Counted from the first letter of the stretch, positions 24,516 through 33,813 are shown. The stretch is DNA of 64,000 bases from Planctomycetes bacterium syqfu (GCA_020974905.1 CP087563.1:3906001-3970000), one strand, 5' to 3'. Program-made: numbers and translations. Notes: generated from the sequence alone by a model not told the origin.

Positions 24516-25290
24516 TCTCCAACGGCGTTAACCGCACCACGTCCCCAGCTGCCCGATTCAACACACCGGCAGCGGAGCCTTTTCGGATCGCAATTTCAAG
24601 CATGCCAGTCGAACCGATGTACGACACAGGCGTGCCTTCCCTGACGTCCGCATAGGTGTTGTTGATCGGGATCGGGCGATCCATGCCATCGCAGAACACC
24701 ATGTACGTCTTATCCAACTGTGCTTGAGGGATATTGGTGATGAGGTTGCCAAAGTGATCAACGAGCAGTATCTCGCCAGTGATGTGATCGGGCGCAACCG
24801 CGGGATCGGGCAACTTGAAAAGTTCCAATGACTCAGCCGGTGATCCGAGTTTGTCGATGAGAACTCCTGATGCCAGATGCCCTGCTGCGGTGGAGAAAAT
24901 GTCCCTGCCATGGAACGTGTTACTCACGTTGGTGCGATGATACGCAACATTATCCAGCGAGACGGCTTTGACAAAGCTCTGCTTCTCCAGCGCAAGACTC
25001 ACCAGGCCGTTGTCGGGCAAAATGTAAAACGCGCGATCGGTCCGCACGCAGATTGCCCGACGATCCGTCCCCACACCCGGGTCCACGACAGCCACGTGAA
25101 TCGTGCCATCGGGAAACGCGTCGATGGCGGTCTGCAAAATCAGCGAGCCTGCCATCACCGACTGCGCGGGCACCTTATGCGTGATGTCCACCAGCGTGGC
25201 GGTCGGACACAGCGAAAGGATCACCCCTTTCATCTGCGCGACATAACTATCTGATAAACCAAAGTCCGTTGTGAGGGTAATAATGGGCAT
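24508..25290 (-). CDS. SAM hydroxide adenosyltransferase (SAM hydrolase, DUF62 family)
   Basis: Hydrolyses S-adenosylmethionine to adenosine and methionine; related to fluorinases and chlorinases. The 260-residue protein begins ITLTTDFGLSDSYVAQMKG, the family hallmark with the Asp that binds the ribose. It has HVAVVDPGVGTDRRAI, FHGRDIFSTAAGHLA and a C-terminal beta domain with LVDHFGNLITNI. It lacks the insertion loop typical of fluorinases as far as I can judge. TACAAT lies six bases before the ATG and there is no Shine-Dalgarno. Convergent with the LacI-type gene. Confidence 0.9.
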   Translation of the reverse strand: MPIITLTTDFGLSDSYVAQMKGVILSLCPTATLVDITHKVPAQSVMAGSLILQTAIDAFPDGTIHVAVVDPGVGTDRRAICVRTDRAFYILPDNGLVSLALEKQSFVKAVSLDNVAYHRTNVSNTFHGRDIFSTAAGHLASGVLIDKLGSPAESLELFKLPDPAVAPDHITGEILLVDHFGNLITNIPQAQLDKTYMVFCDGMDRPIPINNTYADVREGTPVSYIGSTGMLEIAIRKGSAAGVLNRAAGDVVRLTPLEIN

Positions 25291-25296
25291 GAGGTT

Positions 25297-25302
25297 ATTG
25301 TA
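25297..25302 (-). promoter_or_regulatory. -10-like box TACAAT six bases before the SAM hydrolase ATG
   Basis: Minus-strand TACAAT with a six-base gap to ATG at 25290. Same geometry as the boxes before tgt, recJ and the lacI-type gene. Confidence 0.5.
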
Positions 25303-25341
25303 ATTGAGTTATCAACTTTTTTGCACTATTGGCAGATTATG

Positions 25342-25540
25342 TTTTTAACGCGAAGGCGCGAAGATCACGAAGGTCGCGAAGTTTGCAAAGACATTTTTAA
25401 CCACCAAGGTCACAATGGGCAAAAAGAATAAAGCGTCAGTTTGATAATCTCTGATTATTCTCTTGGTTCGCAAAGCAATTAAAACGATTCCCGTCTTATC
25501 TTCGTGTCCTTTGTGATTTTCGCGCCTTCGCGTTAAAAAT
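25342..25540. repeat. CGCGAAG-type inverted repeat
   Basis: Left arm about 25342-25381 (TTTTTAACGCGAAGGCGCGA followed by further GAAG-ending units) and right arm about 25499-25540 (units reading back to TTCGCGTTAAAAA) are inverted copies, with about 115 bases between that include another TTTTTAACCACCAAGG segment. It fills the gap between the SAM hydrolase promoter and rpoN's stop codon. This is a second tandem-unit repeat class distinct from the TAGGGAN elements. Confidence 0.75.
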
Positions 25541-25567
25541 CAAAACGCACGTTATTCTCAACACCGC

Positions 25568-27097
25568 TCAATATTCCTTGCGCTGTCTTGCAGGCAGAAT
25601 GTTAAGTTGCTTGCGGTATTTGGCGACGGTTCGACGGGCGATTTCGATGCCTTTTTCCTTGAGCTTTTCGACCAGTTCATCATCGTTAAGCGGCTTGGAT
25701 TTATCCTCCTCGTCAATGATCTCCTGAAGCTTGGCCTGGATGGCGGTCCAGCTCATCGCATCACCGTCTTCGGTTTCGGTTCCACCGGAGAAGAACATGC
25801 GCAACGGGAAAATGCCACGCGGGGTCTGCAGGTGTTTTTCGTTGACGGCGCGGCTGACGGTGGCAACGTGAATGCCAAGCTGATCTGCCACCAATGTCAT
25901 CGGCAAGGGTTTGAGTGCCTGCGGCCCGACGTCAAAGAAATCACGCTGCGCTTCAATAACCACGTTGATCACGCGCATCAGTGTGTTGTTACGCTGCTCG
26001 ATGGCTTCGATGAGCCAACGCGCGCTGCGGAGATTATTGCCAACGAACTCGCGGGTTTTCTTTTCCGCCGATTTGTCTGACGCCATCTTTTCGTATTCGC
26101 GGCTGATCGCAAGGGACGGCACGCGACCATGCGTGAGCATTGCGTAGTACCGATCATGCTGTTCGTCATACTCGATCACCGCGTCAGGCTGAATCACCTG
26201 CGATGTCGAATCAACCAACATGCGACCGGGATGAATGTGATACTGCTTGAGACTGCTGATGGCCGACTTCACATCTTCAATCTCAACATCCAATGCCTTG
26301 GCAATTTTGGGCAGGCGATTGGCTTCGATGTCCTTGAGGTGGTTACTCACCAGATCGTACTGGAGCATGAGCGTCTGCTCTTCGTCGGTGCCGGGGTGAA
26401 TGACCTGTGATTGGATTTGAAGCAGCAAACACTCACGGACATCACGCGCCCCCAGGCCGACGGGTTCGAGTGTTTCCTGAAGTCGCTGCAAGGCATCATC
26501 AATGAGTTCGACGGAGACATCGCGCGGCGCCTGGGAAGCGATGTCTTCCATGGGGGTGCGGATGTAGCCATCATCGTCAATGAAGCCGATGAGATACTCA
26601 CCAGCCAGTCGGATGCCGGGAGGGGTTTCGACCATCCGCCATTGATCGAGCAGTTGGTCTGCCAATGACTGGGCACGGGCGGCCGTGTTGGCCATGGCAT
26701 CCATCTTCCCATCGCGTTCGCCGGTGTTGGCACGGGGTGGGGTGTAGGAGCTTGTTTCGTAGGTGTTGGATTCCCAGGAGTCGCCGTACTCTTCGGAGAT
26801 GTTGTTCAGACGTTCAAAATCATCCGAGCTTGACTCGTGCGATTTGTCGTCACTGACGACCATTTCGCGTTCGCCCTCTTTGGCTTCGCGACGTTCCTCC
26901 TTGACCTGCTCCATGGCACCGGCCATGTCCTCGGGCTGCTCCTTGAGTTCGAGGGTGGGGTTGGAGGCAAGCTCCTGTTCAATCCGTTCCTCCAGCGCAA
27001 GTGCTGCCATCTGGAGGATTTCCATTGATTGTATCATTCGCGGGGCCAGCTTCATCTGCTGACTCATCCGCATATGTTGTCCAGTGTCAATACGCAT
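25568..27097 (-). CDS. rpoN: RNA polymerase sigma-54 factor
   Basis: Sigma factor recognising -24/-12 promoters and needing an enhancer-binding ATPase. With the ATG at 27097 it has 509 residues. It has the Gln/Met/Leu-rich activator region I (MKLAPRMIQSMEILQMAALALEERI), an acidic region II, the core-binding domain, a helix-turn-helix (LGIHVATVSRAVNEKHLQTPRGIFPLRMFF) and the invariant RpoN box ARRTVAKYR near residues 487-495. The frame is open to 27190 and several ATGs are possible (27109, 27128, 27190). None has a Shine-Dalgarno, so the exact start is uncertain. No activator gene is adjacent. Confidence 0.95.
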   Translation of the reverse strand: MRIDTGQHMRMSQQMKLAPRMIQSMEILQMAALALEERIEQELASNPTLELKEQPEDMAGAMEQVKEERREAKEGEREMVVSDDKSHESSSDDFERLNNISEEYGDSWESNTYETSSYTPPRANTGERDGKMDAMANTAARAQSLADQLLDQWRMVETPPGIRLAGEYLIGFIDDDGYIRTPMEDIASQAPRDVSVELIDDALQRLQETLEPVGLGARDVRECLLLQIQSQVIHPGTDEEQTLMLQYDLVSNHLKDIEANRLPKIAKALDVEIEDVKSAISSLKQYHIHPGRMLVDSTSQVIQPDAVIEYDEQHDRYYAMLTHGRVPSLAISREYEKMASDKSAEKKTREFVGNNLRSARWLIEAIEQRNNTLMRVINVVIEAQRDFFDVGPQALKPLPMTLVADQLGIHVATVSRAVNEKHLQTPRGIFPLRMFFSGGTETEDGDAMSWTAIQAKLQEIIDEEDKSKPLNDDELVEKLKEKGIEIARRTVAKYRKQLNILPARQRKEY

Positions 27098-27161
27098 ACT
27101 GTGTGACATTAGACCATGAATCATGATCATTTCAAAGCCAATAGTGCTAAACTTACAACTT

Positions 27162-27178
27162 TGGCATGTAAATTGCGT
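27162..27178 (+). promoter_or_regulatory. Sigma-54-type -24/-12 promoter match, pointing right
   Basis: TTGGCATGTAAATTGCG fits the sigma-54 consensus TGGCAYRNNNNTTGC at every fixed position. It lies just upstream of rpoN but faces the other way, towards 27190, where no plus-strand gene is recognised and the minus-strand GH51 gene ends at 27270. It may be a chance match, or drive a short antisense or regulatory RNA. Confidence 0.3.
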
Positions 27179-27269
27179 AGAAAAGATCAAATGAGGGGAT
27201 AAACCGATTTGTATTAAATGGATGGCATGTCATTGGATCAAGTTTTCCAGTTGAACTCCGGACGATCAA

Positions 27270-29354
27270 TCAGCGATGTAAAACCAGATCGATGGCCGTC
27301 ATGGACGCAACGGGAAGCTCGACGGTGAGTCGGCGCGAATGTTCAATGGCCAGGGGCTGATCCTGCACACTGAGCCTGGCCGGACCCGTGTCATCGGGCG
27401 CTTTGCCGGTCACCTGCCAATATCGGGCGGACTGCATCACCGGCTGGGCCAGGTCCAATGGAACAGACAAGGTTTGATCCAGGGACTTGTTAAACAAGAT
27501 CACATGCAGCATCCGACGATCCGCTGACAGGCTGGCTGTAGCTGTGAGAACCGGGGCTGCGGGCAGGGTCTGCTGCGTGAGCTGTTCAAGTTGGATCTTT
27601 CGTACACGCAACTTGCCGGTGACTGAACCTTTTGCTGCTTCCAATCGGAGGACGACCTGAACCCCGCGGGTTTGCGGCAGACTCTTGAGCATACAGGTAT
27701 AGGGCTGCCAATCTTGATGCGATTGGGCGCCGTTTGCTTCAACCGCCAGTTTGGAACGCTGCCAGCCACGATCGTCCGCAAGGCCCATGCCGAGTTTGAC
27801 CGCACCGGTTTGCTGACCCTCAAAACAGGCTTCAAAAGACAGCTTGTAATCGACAGGATAGTCGTCGTGCATGCTCACTTGGGCGATGATCGGATAAAGG
27901 TTTTGTTTTAAGTCTTGTAATTGAATTTCCAATGGACCGTCGGACGTGGGTGTAATGCGATAGGCGTTGGCAACGGCCTTGGGCTGGACCATGGGAGTGA
28001 TCTGCGTCAGATGCACCGACCTGGGTTCAACGAGTTGATGACCACGCATGGGTCGAAAACCGTAATAGCCTTCGTAAGGCTGCGTCGGGCCAAAGACCTG
28101 AGTAGTCAGCAGGGTCGAACCGGTGTGTTGACCCCAGAGTTTGTACATCAGATAAGCCGCATGCAGTTGCTGATCCGGGCGGGTTTGGATCATGCCCCAA
28201 TAGCCGTTGACCAGTTGCCAGTAGTTGGCCAGGACGATGTTCTTCTCCGGCTGGAACATGAGGCCCTGAAAGTCTGCATTCATCAAAGCTGCCACGTAAC
28301 TGTATCGCCATGCCTTGCCTTGAACCTGGTGGGCGGAGATGTTGTACTCGGTCATTGCCAAAGGCAGATCACGGCCAAGCTGCTCGCGGATTAATTGATG
28401 GTATTCGTCGATCAAGCGGTTATAGGCATGTCCGGCAACCATGCAGCTACGCATGAGCATTTGCGGATCGAATGTGTTACCCGGCGCGGGCTTTTCCGAG
28501 GGTGCGTAAAAATGGGTGATGGCAAAATCGGCCTGGTCGCCGGCCAACTTCAAAACCTGACGATTCCAATGTGCATGCACATCAATCCCCGGTGAGAGGA
28601 CCAACCCCAATTGCACGCTCGAATCCACCGCACGCATCGCTGAGGCATACGCGCGAAAATAGGCAGCATAGTCCTGCGCGGTGAACTGCTTAAACGGCTT
28701 GACCTGGTGATTGCCATGCTCCGACTCATTGCCCAATTCAAACCAGCGGACCGCGTAAGGTTGAGCTTGCCCGTTGGCTGCCCGGCGCATCGCCCATGGA
28801 TATCGGGGCAAAGCAGGCATGTTCAGATATTCCACCAGGTCCGCTGCATCCTGTGCCGTCCCCGCGTAATCGCTGACCGTGATGACCGGCTGAGCGTTCC
28901 AGGCTTGACACAACGCAAGAAACTCATCGAGTCCAAACCGCCAGTCGGCAGGCCGCTCATCCAACGGGCCGATGGTTTGCTTCCAATCAAAATGATGAAC
29001 CAAACAGCCGCCCGGATAGCGCAGGCTGCCGATATTCAAGGGTTCGACAAGTTTGAGTACCTGGGCGTCGGGCTTGTTGCGTTGTTGATCCCAAACCCCA
29101 TCACCGGTGGCAATGACCGTCCTTTGCAGTCCCGAATTAAAAATGCCCGTCCCATCTGCCGCAGCGATGTTATGCCCAAAGAGCAGCGGATTGATGTTAC
29201 CCGAAGCCTGCTTCAGATCAATCCGTACCCCAAGCGACGGTGGGGTCTGCGGCCGCGATGTTTGGGCAGACTGCTTACAACAACCGGCCGACAGCGTGCA
29301 GACAAATAGCGTGATCACCAGCAAGGTGAGTTTATTTTTCAATTGGATATCCAT
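27270..29354 (-). CDS. Lipoprotein glycoside hydrolase, GH51-like alpha-L-arabinofuranosidase family
   Basis: A 694-residue exported lipoprotein. The signal peptide ends with LSAGC, Cys25 being the lipidated residue. The barrel begins IDLKQASGNINPLLFGHNI and carries LNIGSLRYPGGC, the acid/base glutamate in WFELGNES (Glu210) and the nucleophile glutamate in AMTEYN (Glu336), matching GH51. A C-terminal beta region of about 250 residues contains a segment resembling a carbohydrate-binding module (about 490-600). ATG at 29354 is used; a GTG at 29369 is also open, and neither has a clear ribosome binding site. It follows a pseudopilin gene with about 20 bases between, so the two are probably one transcript. 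Confidence 0.85.
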   Translation of the reverse strand: MDIQLKNKLTLLVITLFVCTLSAGCCKQSAQTSRPQTPPSLGVRIDLKQASGNINPLLFGHNIAAADGTGIFNSGLQRTVIATGDGVWDQQRNKPDAQVLKLVEPLNIGSLRYPGGCLVHHFDWKQTIGPLDERPADWRFGLDEFLALCQAWNAQPVITVSDYAGTAQDAADLVEYLNMPALPRYPWAMRRAANGQAQPYAVRWFELGNESEHGNHQVKPFKQFTAQDYAAYFRAYASAMRAVDSSVQLGLVLSPGIDVHAHWNRQVLKLAGDQADFAITHFYAPSEKPAPGNTFDPQMLMRSCMVAGHAYNRLIDEYHQLIREQLGRDLPLAMTEYNISAHQVQGKAWRYSYVAALMNADFQGLMFQPEKNIVLANYWQLVNGYWGMIQTRPDQQLHAAYLMYKLWGQHTGSTLLTTQVFGPTQPYEGYYGFRPMRGHQLVEPRSVHLTQITPMVQPKAVANAYRITPTSDGPLEIQLQDLKQNLYPIIAQVSMHDDYPVDYKLSFEACFEGQQTGAVKLGMGLADDRGWQRSKLAVEANGAQSHQDWQPYTCMLKSLPQTRGVQVVLRLEAAKGSVTGKLRVRKIQLEQLTQQTLPAAPVLTATASLSADRRMLHVILFNKSLDQTLSVPLDLAQPVMQSARYWQVTGKAPDDTGPARLSVQDQPLAIEHSRRLTVELPVASMTAIDLVLHR

Positions 29355-29375
29355 TTTCAAAAAGGTCACGTCGAA

Positions 29376-30101
29376 CTACTTGAACGTTTCCCAGTACCGG
29401 GTGATCGACTCAGATGTGGCGAGGTTCTGATCCAGATACTCCCGCTGAACGTCATCGGCATGGCCGTCGAAAAACAGCACGTTGGCTGCCCCACCATGTC
29501 GGTATGCCGTCATCATGCTGGTGGTCATGATCGAATCCGAAACGTAAAAATTGCTGCGACTTGAGCGAATCCACCAGTCCATTGCGTCGGCCATCGCAAG
29601 CTTATAGCTGGGCTTGAGAATCCGGTCGATGCGGTAGACGATCTGCGTGGTGGTATCGAGTAATTGCTCACTGGAAAAGGATTGAACAACACCCCCATAG
29701 CTGTACTGCCATTTGTATCGGTCGGCATACATCCCTGAACCGGGATGCGCTTTGGCATAATCGGCCATCGGGCAGATCCGGTTCATGGGTACATTGCCAT
29801 AGCCGATGGTCAGATTGCCCAATCCCATCGCATCATGAAGCATGGAGTTGGCCATCCAATCGGTCTTCACATCGCCGGGCGCTTTTAATCGCACCGGCAA
29901 AATGAACCCCTTGCTCTGCGTGGCATAAACACCGTTGGCCACACCAAATTGCCGAATAAGATTCATGCACATCAGGTTCTGGGCGGACTTACGCGCCTGT
30001 CCCAAAGCTGGCAACAGAATCGCAATCAGCAAAGAGATGATCGAGATCACCACCAATAACTCAATGAGGGTGAAGGCTTGTTGGGGAGACTTTTTATTCA
30101 T
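29376..30101 (-). CDS. Type II pseudopilin-like protein with H-X9-DG motif
   Basis: A 241-residue prepilin-like protein. [20 protein letters not shown] at the N-terminus gives the prepilin cleavage site and hydrophobic helix, and AAGGA before the ATG at 30101 supports the start. Near the C-terminus, RHGGAANVLFFDGHAD is an exact H-X9-DG motif of the PVC pseudopilin family. Probably co-transcribed with the GH51-like lipoprotein downstream and possibly with the SGNH hydrolase upstream, from which it is separated by a REP-like hairpin. Role in secretion or envelope display is inferred from the family. Confidence 0.9.
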   Translation of the reverse strand: MNKKSPQQAFTLIELLVVISIISLLIAILLPALGQARKSAQNLMCMNLIRQFGVANGVYATQSKGFILPVRLKAPGDVKTDWMANSMLHDAMGLGNLTIGYGNVPMNRICPMADYAKAHPGSGMYADRYKWQYSYGGVVQSFSSEQLLDTTTQIVYRIDRILKPSYKLAMADAMDWWIRSSRSNFYVSDSIMTTSMMTAYRHGGAANVLFFDGHADDVQREYLDQNLATSESITRYWETFK

Positions 30102-30197
30102 GGTCCATATCCTTGATGATTGATCCATTATCGTGTGCAAAATACTTTGCTGTCTTTCAGAACCGATACGATCCAATGCGCACTGAGATTCCTATTT

Positions 30198-30288
30198 CGT
30201 CATTCCCGCGCCCCGGAAGTCGGGAATCCAGTGGCATTCTGTTGACGCCTGCAAGTTCCACTGGACTCCCGCCTGCGCGGGAGTGACG
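30198..30288. repeat. REP-like 91-base hairpin element, copy 1
   Basis: Outer arms CGTCATTCCCGCG and CGCGGGAGTGACG and inner arms GGAATCCAGTGG and CCACTGGACTCC are inverted, giving one long imperfect hairpin. Full-length relatives lie at 48859-48949 and 52476-52560, and a truncated one at 12233-12261. The sequence class (CATTCCCGCG...GGGAATCCAG) is widespread among bacteria. No transposase is nearby. Confidence 0.85.
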
Positions 30289-30362
30289 GAAGATTGCGTT
30301 TGCATGTGTAGAGCGACCAACTCGATTAGCGCCTATTCAATCACAACAAAATACGCTCCAAA

Positions 30363-31676
30363 CTATTTCGACGCTTCATACATCCGAATCAACTCATCGG
30401 CATACGCCTGCATGCCTGCGTCATTGGGATGCCACTTCACGCCGTTGCTTGTCCCCCAACCACTGTTGGCTGGATTGAGTGCATGTTTCTCCATGCTGGC
30501 GTAGGGAATGTTTAATTCCTTGCAGACACCTGCCATGGTTTGATCGGTGGTTAAAGTCCAATCGGTGTAGGCGCTGCGTTTGCCTTTGCCATAGGGGTTC
30601 CAGACACCCACGCAGAGAATCGTGGGCTTGGCGTCCCACTGCTGCATGGTGCTCAAGAGCGCGCGATAGTTGGTCTGCAAAGCATCGATGCCGTTGTGTT
30701 GTTTTTCGTGTTCACCGAGTTGCACCACCACGATCTCAGGCTGGAGTGCTTCGTAAGGTTTGAGGGTTGCATAGCGCGTTGCAGCAGCACCAGCTCCGCC
30801 TTTACTGTGAAAGTGTAGTGAGACTTTCTTATCCGGGTTTTGCTTTTGGACGTGGGCTGCAAAGAGATGCGCAAAGTCCCTGGACGCTTCGGTGGCTGCC
30901 ATGCCTGCCAGGTGATCCCAACCGAGTTTCTTGATGGTCGCTGCACTAAAGCCATGTCGCGTGATGCTGTCACCGATGTAAAAAATCACCAGTGCGTTGG
31001 GATCGGCTGGGCGCTTGATGGATGGATCGTGGACATCGAGTTGGCTCTTGAGATGTTCATCGTCATGGGCCTTGGTGTTGTTGATTTTGATTTCACCGTC
31101 AAGGGTGATGCTGTGAATAGAGACATGCGCCTGGAAGGCCTGGAACTCGAGCGCCTTGATACCATCGGTGGGAATCTCCAACGTGTAAGCTTTGCCATCA
31201 TTGGCTTGGGCGATGAGTTGCTTGCCATCGATGACAACGTGAAACGTGACGCGCTCTTTGGCATCATCGGGCAACCTGACGAACGTCATCGGTTTGAGTT
31301 TGTCGCCCGGCTTGCGGATGTAGTACCGCAGTTGTTGTCCCTGGTTAAAGACCTGCACACGCGTGCCGTCTTGCAGGGTCATCGCCAATCCCCAGAAGCC
31401 GCCCTTGGGATGAATGCTGTGCAGGGTCACGTCGGCTGAAACCTTGAGTTGGTCGCCTGGTGCGATCTGAAATTTGAACGTGTCATTGGTGTTGTGATCA
31501 AGATTGTTCAGTGCCTTGTTCGCCACCAGCCACCGATCCGGGCGCGCGAGTTTGATGGCAGCGGGGACCGTGCTGTCATCAAAATTGATCGCATGCTGGG
31601 AGTCCTCCTGAGCCTGCGCCCAATTACTGAGCGCGAACACAAGAATAAGACAGCTGTAAGCCAAAAAATGACGCAT
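30363..31676 (-). CDS. Secreted SGNH/GDSL-family hydrolase with N-terminal beta-sandwich-like region
   Basis: A 437-residue exported protein with signal peptide ending NWAQAQ. Residues about 25-215 are beta-type (FKFQIAPGDQLKVSADVTL, VTFHVVIDGKQL) and resemble a laminin-G/concanavalin-like domain. The hydrolase domain begins IFYIGDSITRHG with the nucleophile Ser237 (block I), followed by a Gly-containing block II, and ends with WHPNDAG, where His416 is the catalytic histidine. Such enzymes often remove acetyl groups from polysaccharides, which fits the arabinofuranosidase-like neighbour. GGTGG lies just before the ATG at 31676; a GTG at 31685 is in frame. Substrate unknown. Confidence 0.82.
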   Translation of the reverse strand: MRHFLAYSCLILVFALSNWAQAQEDSQHAINFDDSTVPAAIKLARPDRWLVANKALNNLDHNTNDTFKFQIAPGDQLKVSADVTLHSIHPKGGFWGLAMTLQDGTRVQVFNQGQQLRYYIRKPGDKLKPMTFVRLPDDAKERVTFHVVIDGKQLIAQANDGKAYTLEIPTDGIKALEFQAFQAHVSIHSITLDGEIKINNTKAHDDEHLKSQLDVHDPSIKRPADPNALVIFYIGDSITRHGFSAATIKKLGWDHLAGMAATEASRDFAHLFAAHVQKQNPDKKVSLHFHSKGGAGAAATRYATLKPYEALQPEIVVVQLGEHEKQHNGIDALQTNYRALLSTMQQWDAKPTILCVGVWNPYGKGKRSAYTDWTLTTDQTMAGVCKELNIPYASMEKHALNPANSGWGTSNGVKWHPNDAGMQAYADELIRMYEASK

Positions 31677-31873
31677 ATCCACCAACCTTTACCCAAAAAT
31701 TGTACAAACGGACCAGTGTACTGCTGTATGATATTCTTGTTAGCCCAAGAGTCAAGCAAAATTGTTGGATTGCGGTGCAAGCTCATGAAGTTTGTGTCCG
31801 TCAAGGTGATCCAGCCAGATAAAAACGATCCCGTCGATGACACAAAGGCAGAGATGCTGTTTCGGGTTTCTGC

Positions 31874-31879
31874 TATCAT
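31874..31879 (+). promoter_or_regulatory. -10-like box TATCAT (TGCTATCAT) nine bases before purQ ATG
   Basis: TGCTATCATG sequence, nine-base gap, then ATG at 31889. The identical TGCTATCATG stands before recJ. No Shine-Dalgarno is present. The 200 bases upstream hold no other recognisable signal. Confidence 0.5.
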
Positions 31880-31888
31880 GTACGCGCT

Positions 31889-32668
31889 ATGGACAAGCCC
31901 AGATGTTTAATCGTTCGGACCGCAGGCACCAACTGCGATATGGAATTGGCCCACGCTTTTGAGTTGGCGGGTGCCAGCACGCAGAAGCTGCATATCAATG
32001 AACTCATTGCCAACCCGGCCGTGATCGAGCAGTTTCAGCTCATTGGTTTCCCGGGCGGTTTCAGTTATGGCGATGACATTGCTGCTGGCCGGATCTTTGC
32101 CAACCGGCTGCGTCATAAGCTCATGGACCAGTTGCTTGCTGCTGCTGACCGGGGTGTCCCGATGATCGGTATCTGCAATGGTTTCCAGGTGATGACCAAG
32201 CTGGGTTTGCTCCCCGATCCGCATGCAGGCAAACAGACCGCAACCCTGGCGGACAACAACTCGGGGCGCTTCACCTGCAAGTGGACGAAGATGACCGTGC
32301 CGAGCAACACCTGCTGTGTATGGACCAAAGGCTTGACTGAGCTGGAGTTACCCGTCGCCCATGCCGAAGGTCGCTTCGTCCCGGAGTCCGATGAAGCGTT
32401 GGCTCGTTGGAATGACAAGGGGCAAATCGCCATCAAGTATGCAGCGGATGACAACCCCAACGGCTCAACCGCGGACATCGCGGGTGTGTGTGACGAATCA
32501 GGTTTGATCCTGGGTCTGATGCCACATCCCGAACGCTGGGTGCACATCACCAATCACCCCCAGTGGCAACGCAAGTCCGACGACTTCAAGTCGCAGACCC
32601 CCGCAGGTTTGAAGATGTTCCAGAACGTGGTCGAACACGTCACATCCTCTTCTCCTGCCACAGTTTAA
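31889..32668 (+). CDS. purQ: Phosphoribosylformylglycinamidine synthase, glutaminase subunit
   Basis: Class I glutamine amidotransferase subunit of the purine-biosynthesis enzyme FGAM synthase. It supplies ammonia to PurL. The 259-residue protein has GFPGGFSYGDD (oxyanion region), the nucleophile cysteine in IGICNGFQ and the catalytic His-Glu pair in LMPHPER. The central region differs from PurQ of Bacillus in length, and the C-terminus is longer than the common 220-230 residues. No purL or purS is adjacent; the neighbours are unrelated. A TATCAT box stands nine bases before the ATG and no ribosome binding site is seen. Confidence 0.92.
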   Translation: MDKPRCLIVRTAGTNCDMELAHAFELAGASTQKLHINELIANPAVIEQFQLIGFPGGFSYGDDIAAGRIFANRLRHKLMDQLLAAADRGVPMIGICNGFQVMTKLGLLPDPHAGKQTATLADNNSGRFTCKWTKMTVPSNTCCVWTKGLTELELPVAHAEGRFVPESDEALARWNDKGQIAIKYAADDNPNGSTADIAGVCDESGLILGLMPHPERWVHITNHPQWQRKSDDFKSQTPAGLKMFQNVVEHVTSSSPATV

Positions 32669-32895
32669 AACCTATTTCCAAACATCATCGTCGCCGCTGT
32701 ATCTGAGTCAAGATCAGGTTTGCTGTCATTGCGCCTCAACAGGTGCAGATCGTCACCTGTCTGGATATCCAGGTATTAATTGACATTTTTCACGCACTTG
32801 TTATTGACCTTGCTGATCAGATGGATAGAATTCCACAAACAAAGTATACATTTATTGTATATTTTCAATCGCTGCTTTCATGCAAGGAGAATCCG

Positions 32896-33603
32896 ATGCG
32901 TCGTCATGCTTTCACTCTCATTGAGCTATTGGTCGTGATCTCCATCATTTCGCTGCTGATCGCCATTTTGCTTCCTGCTTTATCCAGTGCCCGACGGGCT
33001 GCGCGCAACACCCAGTGTCTGAGTAATCAGCGTCAGACCGGCATTCTCTTTGCCACCTACATGACCGACAGTCGCGCTGTCTTCCCCTGGCATCGTGATG
33101 TCAATGACACCAACGAATGGTTCTGGTACGAAACCATCTCACGTCAATCCGATGCCACATCGTTGCCGATGTACTGTCCAGAAGATCAGTTGACTTCGGG
33201 ATCGGTTCGAGCCACACCGGGCGGGAACATCAGCTATGGCTATAACTACATCCTCGCAGGCGAGTTCGGCACACATTGGAGTTGGTTTAGCGCAGCCTCC
33301 CAAGCGCAATTTGGTCTGCCCAATCCAACGCGCATGGAAGATCTCAAAAAGCCAACGCAAACCGTCATCACTGCCGACAGCGGCATCAACAACAACGGTA
33401 TTGGCTGGTTTGTCATAAGGCCATGGCATGACCTGGGTAACGGCTATGCACAAGCTCGACATCAGGGCGGGACCTGCAACATCCTCTGGGCCGACTTCCA
33501 TGCCAGTTCAGCCAAGTCCGTCAATGACACATCAGCCGGCTTGTATGACAACACGGTCCTGGGCAATCCATGGACTGCCAACTGCCTGTGGGATATTCAG
33601 TGA
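32896..33603 (+). CDS. Type II pseudopilin-like protein, third copy
   Basis: A 235-residue prepilin-like protein: [20 protein letters not shown] gives the leader and hydrophobic helix, and AAGGAGA precedes the ATG at 32896. The C-terminal region RHQGGTCNILWADFHAS is close to the H-X9-DG motif but has Phe for Gly and one extra residue. No glycosidase adjoins this copy: upstream is purQ, downstream a DsrE-like lipoprotein. The start is not taken at 32743 because the added residues have no prepilin features. Confidence 0.88.
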   Translation: MRRHAFTLIELLVVISIISLLIAILLPALSSARRAARNTQCLSNQRQTGILFATYMTDSRAVFPWHRDVNDTNEWFWYETISRQSDATSLPMYCPEDQLTSGSVRATPGGNISYGYNYILAGEFGTHWSWFSAASQAQFGLPNPTRMEDLKKPTQTVITADSGINNNGIGWFVIRPWHDLGNGYAQARHQGGTCNILWADFHASSAKSVNDTSAGLYDNTVLGNPWTANCLWDIQ

Positions 33604-33813
33604 TCTGCATAATCATTCAATCGAAACTTGCCTAAAAATCACAGCAAAACCGGTTAAACGACCAGCCCTCGCTGCAGGTCGTTTTTTCATCCCCATCACC
33701 TACCTCTGCGGCATGATGTCGCAATGGAAATAAAACGGCAGACATCACCAGTTTCTCACATGTACCCTCATGACGTGACAACTGTCACACAAACACCATA
33801 TGGAGTGAGAAAC

